Positions 18,823 through 26,769 of a stretch of 37,946 nt of DNA are shown here, piece after piece. Origin of the DNA: Robiginitomaculum sp. (GTDB taxonomy: Bacteria; Pseudomonadota; Alphaproteobacteria; Caulobacterales; Maricaulaceae); contig JAUZSF010000029.1 of assembly GCA_030949705.1 (NCBI GenBank), forward strand, positions 1 through 37,946, given 5' to 3'. Numbering within the stretch: the stretch's first letter is position 1; each line of letters starts with the position of its first letter. The position numbers and the translations under genes are program-made. The notes beneath the pieces are model-generated. The model searched no databases. It was not told the origin of the DNA and saw only the letters and a list, made by a program, of their open reading frames with translations.

Positions 18823-19808
18823 GCCTGAGTGTTCTGGCCCTGGCCGCCTGTGAACCCCAGGGGGGCAATGCGCCCAATGGTGCGAACCGTCCCAGCGCCG
18901 AAGTTTCCACATCGGCCTCTCTTGGCCCGTTTGATGCCCATATCAATGCCATCACCTTTGCCCCGGTGGCCACGGTACCCTGGGAAGGACGTCTGGTTAT
19001 TGCCTCCAGCACCGGCGGGCTGAAGGTGGTTGATATTGAAGGCGAAGAAGACAGTGCCTGGGAAGGCGATACCATTACCGCCCTGGCTTCACAGCCGGGC
19101 TTTAACCTGCGCGGCCTTAGCGCCAGCATTATTCTGGCGATCAAGGCCGATGGCACCTTAAAGTCATTCCTTGTGGATGATGCCCGTGGTCAATTAATCG
19201 AACTGCCGGTTTCGGGACTGCCTACCGAAGGCATTACCGCTCTGTGCACCGTAAAGACCGAAACAGACGACCCGGCGTTTCTGATCGGCAAAGCGGACAA
19301 AACCCTGGCCGTCTGGCGCATTAGCGACAAAGGCGAAGCAACGCTGAGCGCCCAGAAAACCATGGATGGCAAACTGGCCATTGCTATCAGCAATTGTGCC
19401 GCCTCGGGCGATGATGCAGTGGCCACCGGCTCAAAAGGCGGCCTGTTCAGCCTGTCCCTGAATGGCGATGATGTGCGTATGCTGCAAGGCGTGGAAAGTG
19501 CTCCCGGCAAGGTGGCGGCCCTGACTACCAAGGACAAGAAAATCATCCTGATTTCAGACCCGGCCGCCGGTAATTTGCATGCCTATGACGAAAATTTGCT
19601 GGCGCTCTATAATCTGAAAACACCCAAGGCACTGAGCACGCCCGGGGCGGCCAATCCAGGTGCCCTGGCGGTTTCCACCCATTCCTTTGGGGGAACCGGA
19701 TTTTCTGCGGGCCTGATTGCCGTAGCCGATGATAGCACCAACCGTATTGCCTTGGTGGTGCTGGACACCATCCCGCTTAGCGGAGCACCGGCCAAATCTG
19801 GCTCTTAA
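18726..19808 (+). CDS. predicted lipoprotein with propeller-like repeats
   Basis: A 360-residue protein with a basic N-region, a hydrophobic segment (LAFGGLLGLSVLALAAC) and a lipobox cysteine at about residue 41. The mature part has repeated short beta-type segments with Gly-Asp turns (GRLVIASSTGGLKVVDI, AFLIGKADKTLAVWRI, AVATGSKGGLFSLSL), suggesting a beta-propeller, perhaps of the phytase-like kind, but I recognise no active site. The only usable start in frame is the ATG at 18726, which places the whole signal peptide inside the 3' end of the PhoX-like gene; no ATG, GTG or TTG lies between it and the cysteine. A miscalled base near 18800 is an alternative. The stop codon shares bases with that of ctaA. 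Confidence 0.75.
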   Translation: MFWTRRKNPVFQPATKRPDPRGARPLAFGGLLGLSVLALAACEPQGGNAPNGANRPSAEVSTSASLGPFDAHINAITFAPVATVPWEGRLVIASSTGGLKVVDIEGEEDSAWEGDTITALASQPGFNLRGLSASIILAIKADGTLKSFLVDDARGQLIELPVSGLPTEGITALCTVKTETDDPAFLIGKADKTLAVWRISDKGEATLSAQKTMDGKLAIAISNCAASGDDAVATGSKGGLFSLSLNGDDVRMLQGVESAPGKVAALTTKDKKIILISDPAAGNLHAYDENLLALYNLKTPKALSTPGAANPGALAVSTHSFGGTGFSAGLIAVADDSTNRIALVVLDTIPLSGAPAKSGS

Positions 19809-20857
19809 CGGCTGTTATGGGCCAAACGCACCGCACTTAGAAACACCAGCGCCCCCAGGGCCTGGTGGGCAATGCCCAATGGCACCGGCGTTACCGCCAA
19901 CAAGGTCCATATCCCCAGCAAGACCTGGGCACAGACCAGCACCAGCACCAATCCGGCGGCCTGCCTGATAGCGGGATTGGACTGTTTCCATGCAATAATA
20001 CTGGTGGCAATGGCGCTGGCCAGGACCAAATAGGCGCCCATGCGATGATCAAATTGTGCCGCCGCCGGATTTTCAAAAAAATTACGCCAGAATGGTGACA
20101 GACGACCATAGGCCTCGGGCAAAAACCCACCATCCATCATTGGCCAGGTATTATTGATAAAACCACCATCGGTTCCCGCAACAAAAGCCCCCAATATGGC
20201 CTGCACCCATACCAGGGCCATAAACCCTAGGGCAATGCGAGCAAAACGCTTGTCCGTGTTTGTCAAACGCTCCCCCTGATGCACATCCAGTGCCGTCCAG
20301 AAGGCAAACCCCAGGATAAGCAGCGCCATGCCCATATGCGTCGCCAAACGATAGGCGCTGACATCCAGACGATCATCCAGCCCGCCCAGACCAGAACTGA
20401 CCATCCACCAGCCCAGCGCCCCCTGAAAGGCGCCAAAGCCCAGCAACAGCAACAAACGACGCCCCAGACGACGGGTAATCTGGCCCTTGATGGCAAACAC
20501 CAGCATGGGAATCAGCACCACAAAGCCGATCAGGCGACCAAGCAGCCGATGTCCCCATTCCCACCGGTAAATGGACTTGAATTCAGACAGGCTCATGCCA
20601 CGATTTTGCAGACGATATTCGGGAATTTGCTGATATTTTTCAAATTCCGCCTGCCAGGCGGCTTCGCTTAGGGGGGGGATGGCCCCGGTGACCGGCTTCC
20701 ACTCGGTAATCGACAGACCGGAATCGGTAAGGCGCGTTGCACCGCCCACCACAATCATACCCACCAGAAAGGCCGTAACCATAAACAGCCAGAGCGCAAT
20801 GGGGCGTGAAACCGAAGGGGCAACCAAATAGGCGGTGGGTTGTGATTGATCAGACAT
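19805..20857 (-). CDS. ctaA: heme A synthase, COX15/CtaA family
   Basis: CtaA converts heme O to heme A for cytochrome c oxidase in the inner membrane. The 350-residue polytopic protein has about eight membrane helices and the four conserved histidines of the two heme sites: H103 in WEWGHRLLGR, H174 in ATHMGMA, H271 in FDHRMGAY and H331 in GIAHQALG. GGATRLTDSGLSITEWKPVTG after TM1 is the family signature. The ATG at 20857 is chosen because homologues begin close to this point, but its ribosome-binding site is poor; ATGs at 20905 and 20923 are possible. The TAA overlaps the convergent lipoprotein stop within TTAA. Confidence 0.95.
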   Translation of the reverse strand: MSDQSQPTAYLVAPSVSRPIALWLFMVTAFLVGMIVVGGATRLTDSGLSITEWKPVTGAIPPLSEAAWQAEFEKYQQIPEYRLQNRGMSLSEFKSIYRWEWGHRLLGRLIGFVVLIPMLVFAIKGQITRRLGRRLLLLLGFGAFQGALGWWMVSSGLGGLDDRLDVSAYRLATHMGMALLILGFAFWTALDVHQGERLTNTDKRFARIALGFMALVWVQAILGAFVAGTDGGFINNTWPMMDGGFLPEAYGRLSPFWRNFFENPAAAQFDHRMGAYLVLASAIATSIIAWKQSNPAIRQAAGLVLVLVCAQVLLGIWTLLAVTPVPLGIAHQALGALVFLSAVRLAHNSR

Positions 20858-21019
20858 GCCGTCTTTTGAGAATGCACGCCGGACAAAGTCAAGAAAGCGA
20901 TGCATTTTCCTACAGATCGGCATGGCACACTATGCTTACTTTGCCCCGACATCCCATTTCTCTTGTGGGCAGGCGCATTGGCCCCCTATACTGTTCACGG
21001 ACACAAGGGGGATATGATG

Positions 21020-21568
21020 ATGAAACGCACAACCATGTTGGCCGCGGCCTTTTTGGCCATATCGGCAACGGCTCAGGCCGATCAAACCATGACCATTCCA
21101 GGCGCTCTGCCCAGTGCAAAGGCATGTGAAAGCGCCTGGGCCGGAGCACAATCCCCCGAAGCTGCCGCCACTGTATTTATTGCAGCCCTGATCACCTATC
21201 AGCACGACAAGACCATAGCCCGCAATTGCATGGCCCGAATCGTAGATAACAATTATCTCAGCAATGGAAAGTTGAGCCACGATCTTGAATACCTGATTGA
21301 AGTTGGCATTGATCGCCATGCGGAAATTGCACGATCCTATGTTGATGGTGCTGTACCCGATAATGGCTACAGCCTGCCAAATGGTCCGTGGGTTATCCGC
21401 TTCACCCGAGACCAACGCTTTGACCTTGGCAAAGGGCAATATAGGGTCAAGGTTTACACCTCTGGCCAGCCCTCCTCGCGGCCCATCACCATGCGCCGGG
21501 ACGAAAACGGCCATTACCGCATCAACGAAGCCTCAACCCTGTTTGTCGGTGTTGCCGCGCCTCGCTGA
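21020..21568 (+). CDS. secreted protein of unknown function
   Basis: A 182-residue protein with a clear Sec signal (MKRTTMLAAAFLAISATAQA). The mature part has an alpha-helical region with an ITYQHDK...CMARIVDNNYLS segment, then GAVPDNGYSLPNGPWVIRF and a compact beta-rich end with SGQPSSRPITMRRDENGHY. That arrangement recalls, from memory, a domain of unknown function in Firmicutes proteins with GATPxNNYTPxxPY...SPRPVKLR (possibly DUF6935), but I cannot confirm it. Of three consecutive ATGs, the third (21020) is best placed for the AAGGGGGA ribosome-binding site. It is divergent from ctaA and followed by tRNA-Pro on the other strand. Confidence 0.75.
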   Translation: MKRTTMLAAAFLAISATAQADQTMTIPGALPSAKACESAWAGAQSPEAAATVFIAALITYQHDKTIARNCMARIVDNNYLSNGKLSHDLEYLIEVGIDRHAEIARSYVDGAVPDNGYSLPNGPWVIRFTRDQRFDLGKGQYRVKVYTSGQPSSRPITMRRDENGHYRINEASTLFVGVAAPR

Positions 21569-21606
21569 ATATAAGATTTTATTCCGGGGTTTTCTTGAGG
21601 AAAAAG

Positions 21607-21684
21607 TGGTCGGAGCGATAGGATTTGAACCTACGACCCCCGGTCCCCCAGACCGGTGCGCTAACCGAGCTGCGCCACGCTCCG
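21607..21684 (-). tRNA. tRNA-Pro (anticodon GGG)
   Basis: A complete cloverleaf can be drawn: acceptor CGGAGCG/CGCTCCG, D arm GCGC...GCGC, anticodon stem CCGGT/ACCGG around a loop containing GGG, a T arm with GGTTCAAATCC, and an encoded CCA at 21607-21609. Confidence 0.96.
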
Positions 21685-21754
21685 ACACTCCGCGCATACC
21701 GAGATATTGCGGAGCGCGTTTTATAAGAGGCGCACCGCAAGCTGGCAATGCCAT

Positions 21755-22270
21755 TCAGTGCTTTTGAAGTGTTTCGTTGAGCCGTTCACGGGCGTTTAGC
21801 AGTTTTTGCAACGCATCAGAAAGCCGTTCTTGCGTTTCGTCATGATTTTCCCGCTCTTTTGCCGTTTCGGCGCGCGATTCATCCTCGTCCACACGCTGGT
21901 GGACCAAATCTTGATCTTCTGATGAGCTTTCAAGAGAGGGCCTGGTCTGAACATCATTCGCACCCACCACCTCTGGTGTTGCTCTCGACATGTTTTCTTT
22001 TCGGCCACGGGCAGCAATGGCAGGGACACCCTGCACCTTCAGTTCTGCCTGAACCTGTTTGATGGACAGGCCATCATCATATAACAAGGCGCGAATACCC
22101 GATAAAAGGGCTATATCTTCAGGACGGTAATAACGGCGACCACCGCCTTTTTTCATGGGGCTGATCTGAGAAAACCGGCTTTCCCAAAACCGTAACACAT
22201 GCGCCGGAACGCCAACCTCCTGCGCAGCTTCGCTGATGGTACGATAGGCATTGGGTTTCTTGCGAACCAG
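21755..22270 (-). CDS. MerR family transcriptional regulator
   Basis: The winged-helix MerR DNA-binding domain is unmistakable: [24 protein letters not shown], then [29 protein letters not shown], followed by a Glu-rich coiled-coil tail. This regulator lies next to ihfA in many alphaproteobacteria. The frame is open upstream to a TGA just before CAGGAG, and it contains no ATG, GTG or TTG before the conserved domain. The best start is CTG at 22270, six bases after AGGAG, giving 171 residues. Starting at the ATG at 22149 or the GTG/TTG around 22190 would remove half of the DNA-binding domain. A miscalled start base is possible. It lies 27 bases downstream of ihfA. Confidence 0.88.
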   Translation of the reverse strand: MVRKKPNAYRTISEAAQEVGVPAHVLRFWESRFSQISPMKKGGGRRYYRPEDIALLSGIRALLYDDGLSIKQVQAELKVQGVPAIAARGRKENMSRATPEVVGANDVQTRPSLESSSEDQDLVHQRVDEDESRAETAKERENHDETQERLSDALQKLLNARERLNETLQKH

Positions 22271-22297
22271 CTTATACTCCTGTTTTCAAGCCCTTAT

Positions 22298-22600
22298 TCA
22301 AGAGCCGTTGTGGGCATCCACACGGTCTTTGAGAACCTGTGAAGCCTTGAACACCACCACCCGGCGAGCAGAAATGGGAACCTCCTCACCCGTTTTAGGG
22401 TTTCTGCCCATGCGTTCGTTCTTATCGCGAACGTGAAACGCGCCAAATGAGGAAAGTTTGACACTTTCGCCACGCACCAAGGCGTCAGCAATTTTATTCA
22501 GGATGGTATCAACAAATTCTGCTGAGTCCTGACGCGACAGCCCCACTTCTCTTACAACTGCGCTGGCAAGGTCCACCCGAGTAAGTGTTTTATTATTCAT
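22298..22600 (-). CDS. ihfA: integration host factor subunit alpha
   Basis: IHF-alpha pairs with IHF-beta to bend DNA in recombination, replication and transcription. The 100-residue protein fits the DNABII family throughout: [35 protein letters not shown], then the arm tip RNPKTGE (residues 66-72) carrying the intercalating proline, and [18 protein letters not shown] ribosome-binding site sits rather far (about 11 bases) from the ATG. It lies between fabH and the merR-type gene on the same strand, the usual alphaproteobacterial order. Confidence 0.97.
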   Translation of the reverse strand: MNNKTLTRVDLASAVVREVGLSRQDSAEFVDTILNKIADALVRGESVKLSSFGAFHVRDKNERMGRNPKTGEEVPISARRVVVFKASQVLKDRVDAHNGS

Positions 22601-22706
22601 CTGTTCTTGATCTCCCTTATGCTTAAGCTAAGAGGCAAAGGAAACGCCGTCAATACAGCGTCTTAGAAGAAATCGCGATTAAGTGCATTTTACGAATATA
22701 ATCAAT

Positions 22707-23684
22707 CTACATCCGCACCAAAGCGGCACCCCATGTAAATCCACCACCCAAGGCCTCCATCAGCACCAGATCGCCTTTCTTGATACGACCATCCCGAGAG
22801 GCTGTATCCAGCGCCAGCGGAATAGAAGCGGCAGACGTATTGCCTTGTTCGGCTACGGTGGATACCACGCGCTCTTCCGGCAGGCCCAAGCGACGTGAAA
22901 TTCCCTCCAGAATGCGCTGGTTGGCTTGATGAGGCACAAACCAGTCTACATCACTGACCGTCAGGCCCGCATCATCAAGCACTTTGGCGATAGAGGCAGC
23001 AATATTGGTAATGGCGTGGCGAAAAACCTGATTACCACTCATGCGTAAATGGCCGACCGTTTGGGTTTTTGATGGCCCACCGTCCACGTACAAAAGGTCC
23101 GTAAAACGTCCATCCGAGCGCAGATAACTGTGGATAATCCCGCGTTCGCCCATACCGGGGGCACCCGGCTCGCCGGTCAGGACAACGGCACCGGCCCCAT
23201 CGCCAAACAGCACACAGGTGGTGCGATCTTCCCAATCCAGAATGCGGGAAAAGGTTTCCGCGCCAATCACCAGAGCGTTTCGTGCCTGGCCCCGGGCAAT
23301 AAAACTGTCGGCGGTGGCCAAGGCATATAAAAATCCCGAACACACCGCATTCAGATCAAAGGCAAAGCCACGCACCATGCCAATATTGGCCTGGATGATG
23401 GTAGCGGTTGCCGGAAAGGTCAGGTCCGGCGTGGCCGTAGCCAAAATGATCAGATCAATATCACCAGCCTCCATACCCGCAGACTTTAGTGCATTTTTGG
23501 CAGCCTCGGTCCCCAGATCCCCTGTAGTTTCCCCCTTGGCAGCAATATGGCGACGTTTTATGCCGGTGCGCTGGCGGATCCATTCATCCGAGGTATCCAC
23601 CATTTTTTCCAGATCATCATTGCTCAGGATTTTTTCAGGCAGATAAGAGCCGATCCCGGCAACTACTGAACGAAAGCGACTCAT
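22707..23684 (-). CDS. fabH: beta-ketoacyl-ACP synthase III
   Basis: FabH starts type II fatty acid synthesis by condensing acetyl-CoA with malonyl-ACP. The 325-residue protein has the full thiolase-fold triad: Cys115 in NAVCSGF, His252 in VPHQANQR and Asn282 in [11 protein letters not shown]. It also has the N-terminal signature [14 protein letters not shown] and TGIKRRH. The ATG overlaps the plsX stop as ATGA, so translation is coupled. Confidence 0.97.
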   Translation of the reverse strand: MSRFRSVVAGIGSYLPEKILSNDDLEKMVDTSDEWIRQRTGIKRRHIAAKGETTGDLGTEAAKNALKSAGMEAGDIDLIILATATPDLTFPATATIIQANIGMVRGFAFDLNAVCSGFLYALATADSFIARGQARNALVIGAETFSRILDWEDRTTCVLFGDGAGAVVLTGEPGAPGMGERGIIHSYLRSDGRFTDLLYVDGGPSKTQTVGHLRMSGNQVFRHAITNIAASIAKVLDDAGLTVSDVDWFVPHQANQRILEGISRRLGLPEERVVSTVAEQGNTSAASIPLALDTASRDGRIKKGDLVLMEALGGGFTWGAALVRM

Positions 23685-24757
23685 GCGTTTGTACTTTCCT
23701 GTTTTTCCCGTTTGAGCTGATTGGTTGTTTCAATGCTTTTAGCCAGCTTTTCAAGGTTCACCGCGATACTCTGTGCATAGTTAGAGCGCGCCATGTTTAG
23801 CGCCACCCGTAGTGCATTGGAAAATCCATAGCCATCAGTGCCGCCATGGCTTTTGACCACAACACCACCAAGGCCAAGAAAAACACCACCATTAAATTTT
23901 CGCGGATCCATACGAGAACGCAATTCCGCAAAAGCACTGCGCGACAACAATGCCCCCAGCATGGTCAAAGGAGAACGCTTCATGCTCTGACGCAAAAATT
24001 CGGCAGCCAGCTTGGCCGTACCCTCGGCGGTTTTCAGCGCCACATTACCGGTAAAGCCGTCCGTAACCACCACATCAGCAGCCCCCAGGGAAATGCCATC
24101 CCCCTCAATAAAGCCTTGGTAATTCATATCCAGATCGGCCTGGCGGATCAGCATATCGGCCTCGCGAACGATACCGTTACCCTTCAGATCTTCGGTCCCC
24201 ACATTCAACAGCCCCACGGAGGGCAAGGTTTTACCATGCAGTGCCGTGTAAAACGCCTCCCCCATAATGGCGAATTCCACCAATTGCGAGGGTGCGCATT
24301 CTACATTGGCCCCCACATCCAGCACCACAGAGGCCCCAGTCATCGTAGGCCAGCTGGCCGCAATCACCGGCCGGTGTGCATTGGGTGCCATGTGCAACAA
24401 CACCTTGGAGAGCACCATCAGTGCCCCGGTATTGCCCGCCGAGACACACGCATGGGCTTCGCCAGACTTTACCGCCTCAATGGCATTCCACATGCTGGAG
24501 CCCCGGGCCTTGCGAATGGCCTGGCTGGGCTTATCTGTCATGGAAACGTGGGTATCGCTATGGCACAGCTTGCTGATGCGCGCCGCGGCCGGGTATTTGG
24601 TCAATAACGGCTCTATGGCTGAGGCTTTGCCATGCAACAACACCTCCAGCGAGCCATCATCAAAGGCCTTGGCCAGTAATTCAACACCCTCGACCACAAT
24701 GGCCGGTGCATGATCGCCCCCCATGGCATCGATTGATATTACTACATGTCTTGGCAT
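23681..24757 (-). CDS. plsX: phosphate acyltransferase PlsX
   Basis: PlsX makes acyl-phosphate from acyl-ACP for the first step of phospholipid synthesis, at the inner face of the membrane. The protein of about 358 residues has the signatures [45 protein letters not shown] and [17 protein letters not shown]. The start at 24757 is preferred because GGGAAGAAC lies just upstream; the ATG at 24772 is less well placed. It is followed by fabH (ATGA overlap). The yceD/DUF177 gene that often precedes plsX in alphaproteobacteria is absent. The 70-base gap upstream contains two mutually exclusive stem-loops. Confidence 0.96.
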   Translation of the reverse strand: MPRHVVISIDAMGGDHAPAIVVEGVELLAKAFDDGSLEVLLHGKASAIEPLLTKYPAAARISKLCHSDTHVSMTDKPSQAIRKARGSSMWNAIEAVKSGEAHACVSAGNTGALMVLSKVLLHMAPNAHRPVIAASWPTMTGASVVLDVGANVECAPSQLVEFAIMGEAFYTALHGKTLPSVGLLNVGTEDLKGNGIVREADMLIRQADLDMNYQGFIEGDGISLGAADVVVTDGFTGNVALKTAEGTAKLAAEFLRQSMKRSPLTMLGALLSRSAFAELRSRMDPRKFNGGVFLGLGGVVVKSHGGTDGYGFSNALRVALNMARSNYAQSIAVNLEKLAKSIETTNQLKREKQESTNA

Positions 24758-24777
24758 GTTCTTCCCAAACATTTGAT

Positions 24778-24810
24778 AACGGGATCTTCGTCCCGTTTAA
24801 GCGCGGGACG
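24778..24810 (-). promoter_or_regulatory. alternative stem-loops upstream of plsX
   Basis: Three short segments can pair in two ways. AACGGGA (24778-24784) pairs with TCCCGTT (24791-24797), or CGTCCCG (24789-24795) pairs with CGGGACG (24804-24810). The two hairpins share the middle segment and exclude each other. They lie between the chaperone gene and plsX, with the plsX-proximal hairpin about 20 bases before the start. An attenuator-like or RNA-processing role is possible but only inferred. Confidence 0.4.
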
Positions 24811-24827
24811 ATAACCGACATCAGCGA

Positions 24828-25361
24828 TTATGCAAACGGGGGATAACAGGGACCGTTTTTGAGAAGGTTTTCAAGCTCTTGTGCGGCCAACGACTGTTCT
24901 ATGCCCTGCATATACGCTGCCAATGCGGCACTGTGAGCGGTTGTATCATCAATATTTTCAAACAAATTACGCGCCAAAGCGGTGCTCAGCGCCTTTATAT
25001 CGTTCTCATCCAGGGCCGTATTATAGACCTCGGCACGACCGTAAAATACCTTGGCCATATCCTTGATGCGCTTGCCAACCGAAGTATCGCTAATGCCCAG
25101 TTCACGCAAGGCATTGTCCATATCGGCAAACATGGCATCAAACACATCCTGGCCAATGGTTTGGGCCTCCAGCGCATTGAGCCGCCGAATCAACATCCAG
25201 ACATGGATCACCAATAGATCAAAGCGGCCATCCACCGTGTCGGGCACGGCCCCTTTGACATATAAATCCGGGTTACGGGATGCGCTCAAAGCCTGCTCAT
25301 ACAGCCACTGCCCTTTGGCGCGTGCGCTTTTTTTCCCAAATAATCGTGAAAACAACATCAT
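24828..25361 (-). CDS. ubiquinol-cytochrome c chaperone family protein
   Basis: A helical protein of about 177 residues related to CBP3/UQCC1, the assembly factor for cytochrome b of the bc1 complex. The family pattern is visible in FDLLVIHVWMLIRRL, DVFDAMFADMDNALRELGISDTSVGKRIKDMAKVFYGR and the late AAYMQGIEQSL segment. In alphaproteobacteria this gene regularly lies between bamE and the DUF177-plsX-fabH cluster, as here. The ATG at 25361 or 25358 is likely; no strong ribosome-binding site is seen. It is divergent from bamE. Confidence 0.88.
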   Translation of the reverse strand: MMLFSRLFGKKSARAKGQWLYEQALSASRNPDLYVKGAVPDTVDGRFDLLVIHVWMLIRRLNALEAQTIGQDVFDAMFADMDNALRELGISDTSVGKRIKDMAKVFYGRAEVYNTALDENDIKALSTALARNLFENIDDTTAHSAALAAYMQGIEQSLAAQELENLLKNGPCYPPFA

Positions 25362-25457
25362 CAACAGTCACATTATTGCCCGGATTGCGGCTTAGACTTG
25401 AACTTATGCGTAAGGCCGGTTAGGTCAACCGGGCATACCATTGCCAAGGACAAATCC

Positions 25458-25946
25458 ATGCAGTTTTCTTCTACCAGAGTGGTGATCGCGGGCTGTGCCC
25501 TGCTGCTGGCGAGCGCCTGCATGCCAATATCCCGTAACCATGGGTACGTGACCTCCAAGGAATCCCCTGGCGATATCGAAGCCGGGGTCGACACCAAAAC
25601 CACGGTGCTGTCCAAATTCGGCAACCCTTCGACCACTGGCGTATTTGAGAAGGACAAATGGTACTATATGTCTGAATTGCGCGAGCAATTGGGCTATTTG
25701 CGCCCGCGCACCAAGACCCGCACCATAACGGCGGTGGCCTTTAAGGATGGGGTAGTGGACGATGTATCCATCTATACCATCAAGGATGGCCATGTGGTCT
25801 CACTGGTCGGGCGCAAAACCCCGACCCGGGGCCGCGAGCTTTCCATCATCCAGCAATTGCTAGGCGGTGTTGGCCGCCTTCCCCAAGGTGCCCTTGGCGA
25901 CAGCCAGAACCTGCCAGGCGGTGCCGGCGGCCCAAGACGGCAATAG
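25458..25946 (+). CDS. bamE: outer membrane assembly lipoprotein, BamE/SmpA family
   Basis: BamE is a lipoprotein of the beta-barrel assembly machine. The 162-residue protein has a lipobox LASAC with the lipidated cysteine at residue 21 and a SmpA/OmlA domain: HGYVTSKESPGDIEAGVDTKTTVLSKFGNPS and KWYYMSE, with the later RTITAVAFKDG strand. Its long C-terminal tail is rich in Gly, Gln and Pro. The ATG at 25458 is chosen because AAGGA precedes it and the signal then begins correctly. It is divergent from the chaperone gene, a conserved alphaproteobacterial arrangement. It is the last chromosomal gene before the mobile segment. Confidence 0.92.
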   Translation: MQFSSTRVVIAGCALLLASACMPISRNHGYVTSKESPGDIEAGVDTKTTVLSKFGNPSTTGVFEKDKWYYMSELREQLGYLRPRTKTRTITAVAFKDGVVDDVSIYTIKDGHVVSLVGRKTPTRGRELSIIQQLLGGVGRLPQGALGDSQNLPGGAGGPRRQ

Positions 25947-26316
25947 GTGCGTTAGCCCCACCTTCCCTCACCCGAACAACAATAATGCACTAGACTGGGC
26001 CCGCGAAAGACCCGGCTGAGCGGTGTTGTCATGACGTACCAACCATGAACGACTCATGTTTGTGCTGTAGGGCGCACCAAGCGTTGAGGTGGCGTTGATG
26101 TAAAACGCCAACGTTTATACACGACTATTTTTGTCGCCATCCAACTATTTGTTTTACTAAATTGGTTGCGGGGGCTACGAGCCAACTGAGCCTGCTTTTC
26201 AACGCCTACGATTTAACCCATAGCCGCATAAATGCGCAAGCCACTGATTTAGTTAAATAAATCAGGACGCTTTCGCATGGGCTATCAGGTTTTTTCGTCG
26301 GCTGGAGAAGCAGACG
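25947..26316. other. non-coding junction between chromosome and mobile segment; candidate oriT region
   Basis: No gene is supported in these 370 bases. There is a 7-bp stem-loop (TGGCGTT, loop, AACGCCA; 26090-26110). A 13-base stretch (26163-26175), on the minus strand GCCCCCGCAACCA, looks like a tRNA 3' end with CCA. A perfect 8-bp inverted repeat CTGATTTA/TAAATCAG lies at 26244-26265, about 50 bases before mobC. Inverted repeats just upstream of mobC and relaxase genes are the usual setting of oriT, but no nic site could be assigned. Confidence 0.45.
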
Positions 26317-26769
26317 ATGGATAGAAAAAGCTACGGAAAAAGAGAAGCACCGTTTTCGCTGAGATTGAGCTTTGAGGAACGCACATGGCTGGAGCGTGCT
26401 GCCGCTGGCATGCCTATGGGGGCGTTTATCAAATCCCGCCTGTTTGGCGCTGGATACAAGCCCAAGCACAAACGCGGTAAAGCCCCGGTAAAAGACCATA
26501 AGGCGCTGGCTGAATTGCTGGCCTGCCTTGGTGCTTCGCGCCTGTCTAATAATCTGAACCAGCTCGCCAAATCAGCCAATTCCGGCACGCTATATTTTGA
26601 CTTTGAAACCAAGCGCGACATTACCCGCGCCTGTGATGATATCCGCAATATGCGCCTGCTTCTAATGCGGGCCTTGGGGATGCGCACAGATGAAAAGCAC
26701 AAACGCGATGAAAGCACTTCACAAAGCTTTGCCCGTGTCTCGCTTGATGAGCGGAGGTATCGCTTATGA
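26317..26769 (+). CDS. MobC-like relaxosome accessory protein
   Basis: A 150-residue protein with an N-terminal ribbon-helix-helix-type region (FSLRLSFEERTWLERAAAG) and the MobC signature RLSNNLNQLAKSANSG. Such proteins bind oriT and help the relaxase open the DNA. The frame is intact. GGAG lies 9 bases before the ATG. The stop overlaps the relaxase start as ATGA, so the two genes are coupled. Confidence 0.85.
   Translation: MDRKSYGKREAPFSLRLSFEERTWLERAAAGMPMGAFIKSRLFGAGYKPKHKRGKAPVKDHKALAELLACLGASRLSNNLNQLAKSANSGTLYFDFETKRDITRACDDIRNMRLLLMRALGMRTDEKHKRDESTSQSFARVSLDERRYRL

Noticed and set aside
23846..24607. 253-residue plus-strand open frame
   Set aside because: Antisense to plsX with His/Gln-rich shadow composition.
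26163..26200. Possible complete tRNA gene
   Set aside because: Only a 3'-end-like and a D-arm-like piece are present; no anticodon arm or cloverleaf can be drawn.
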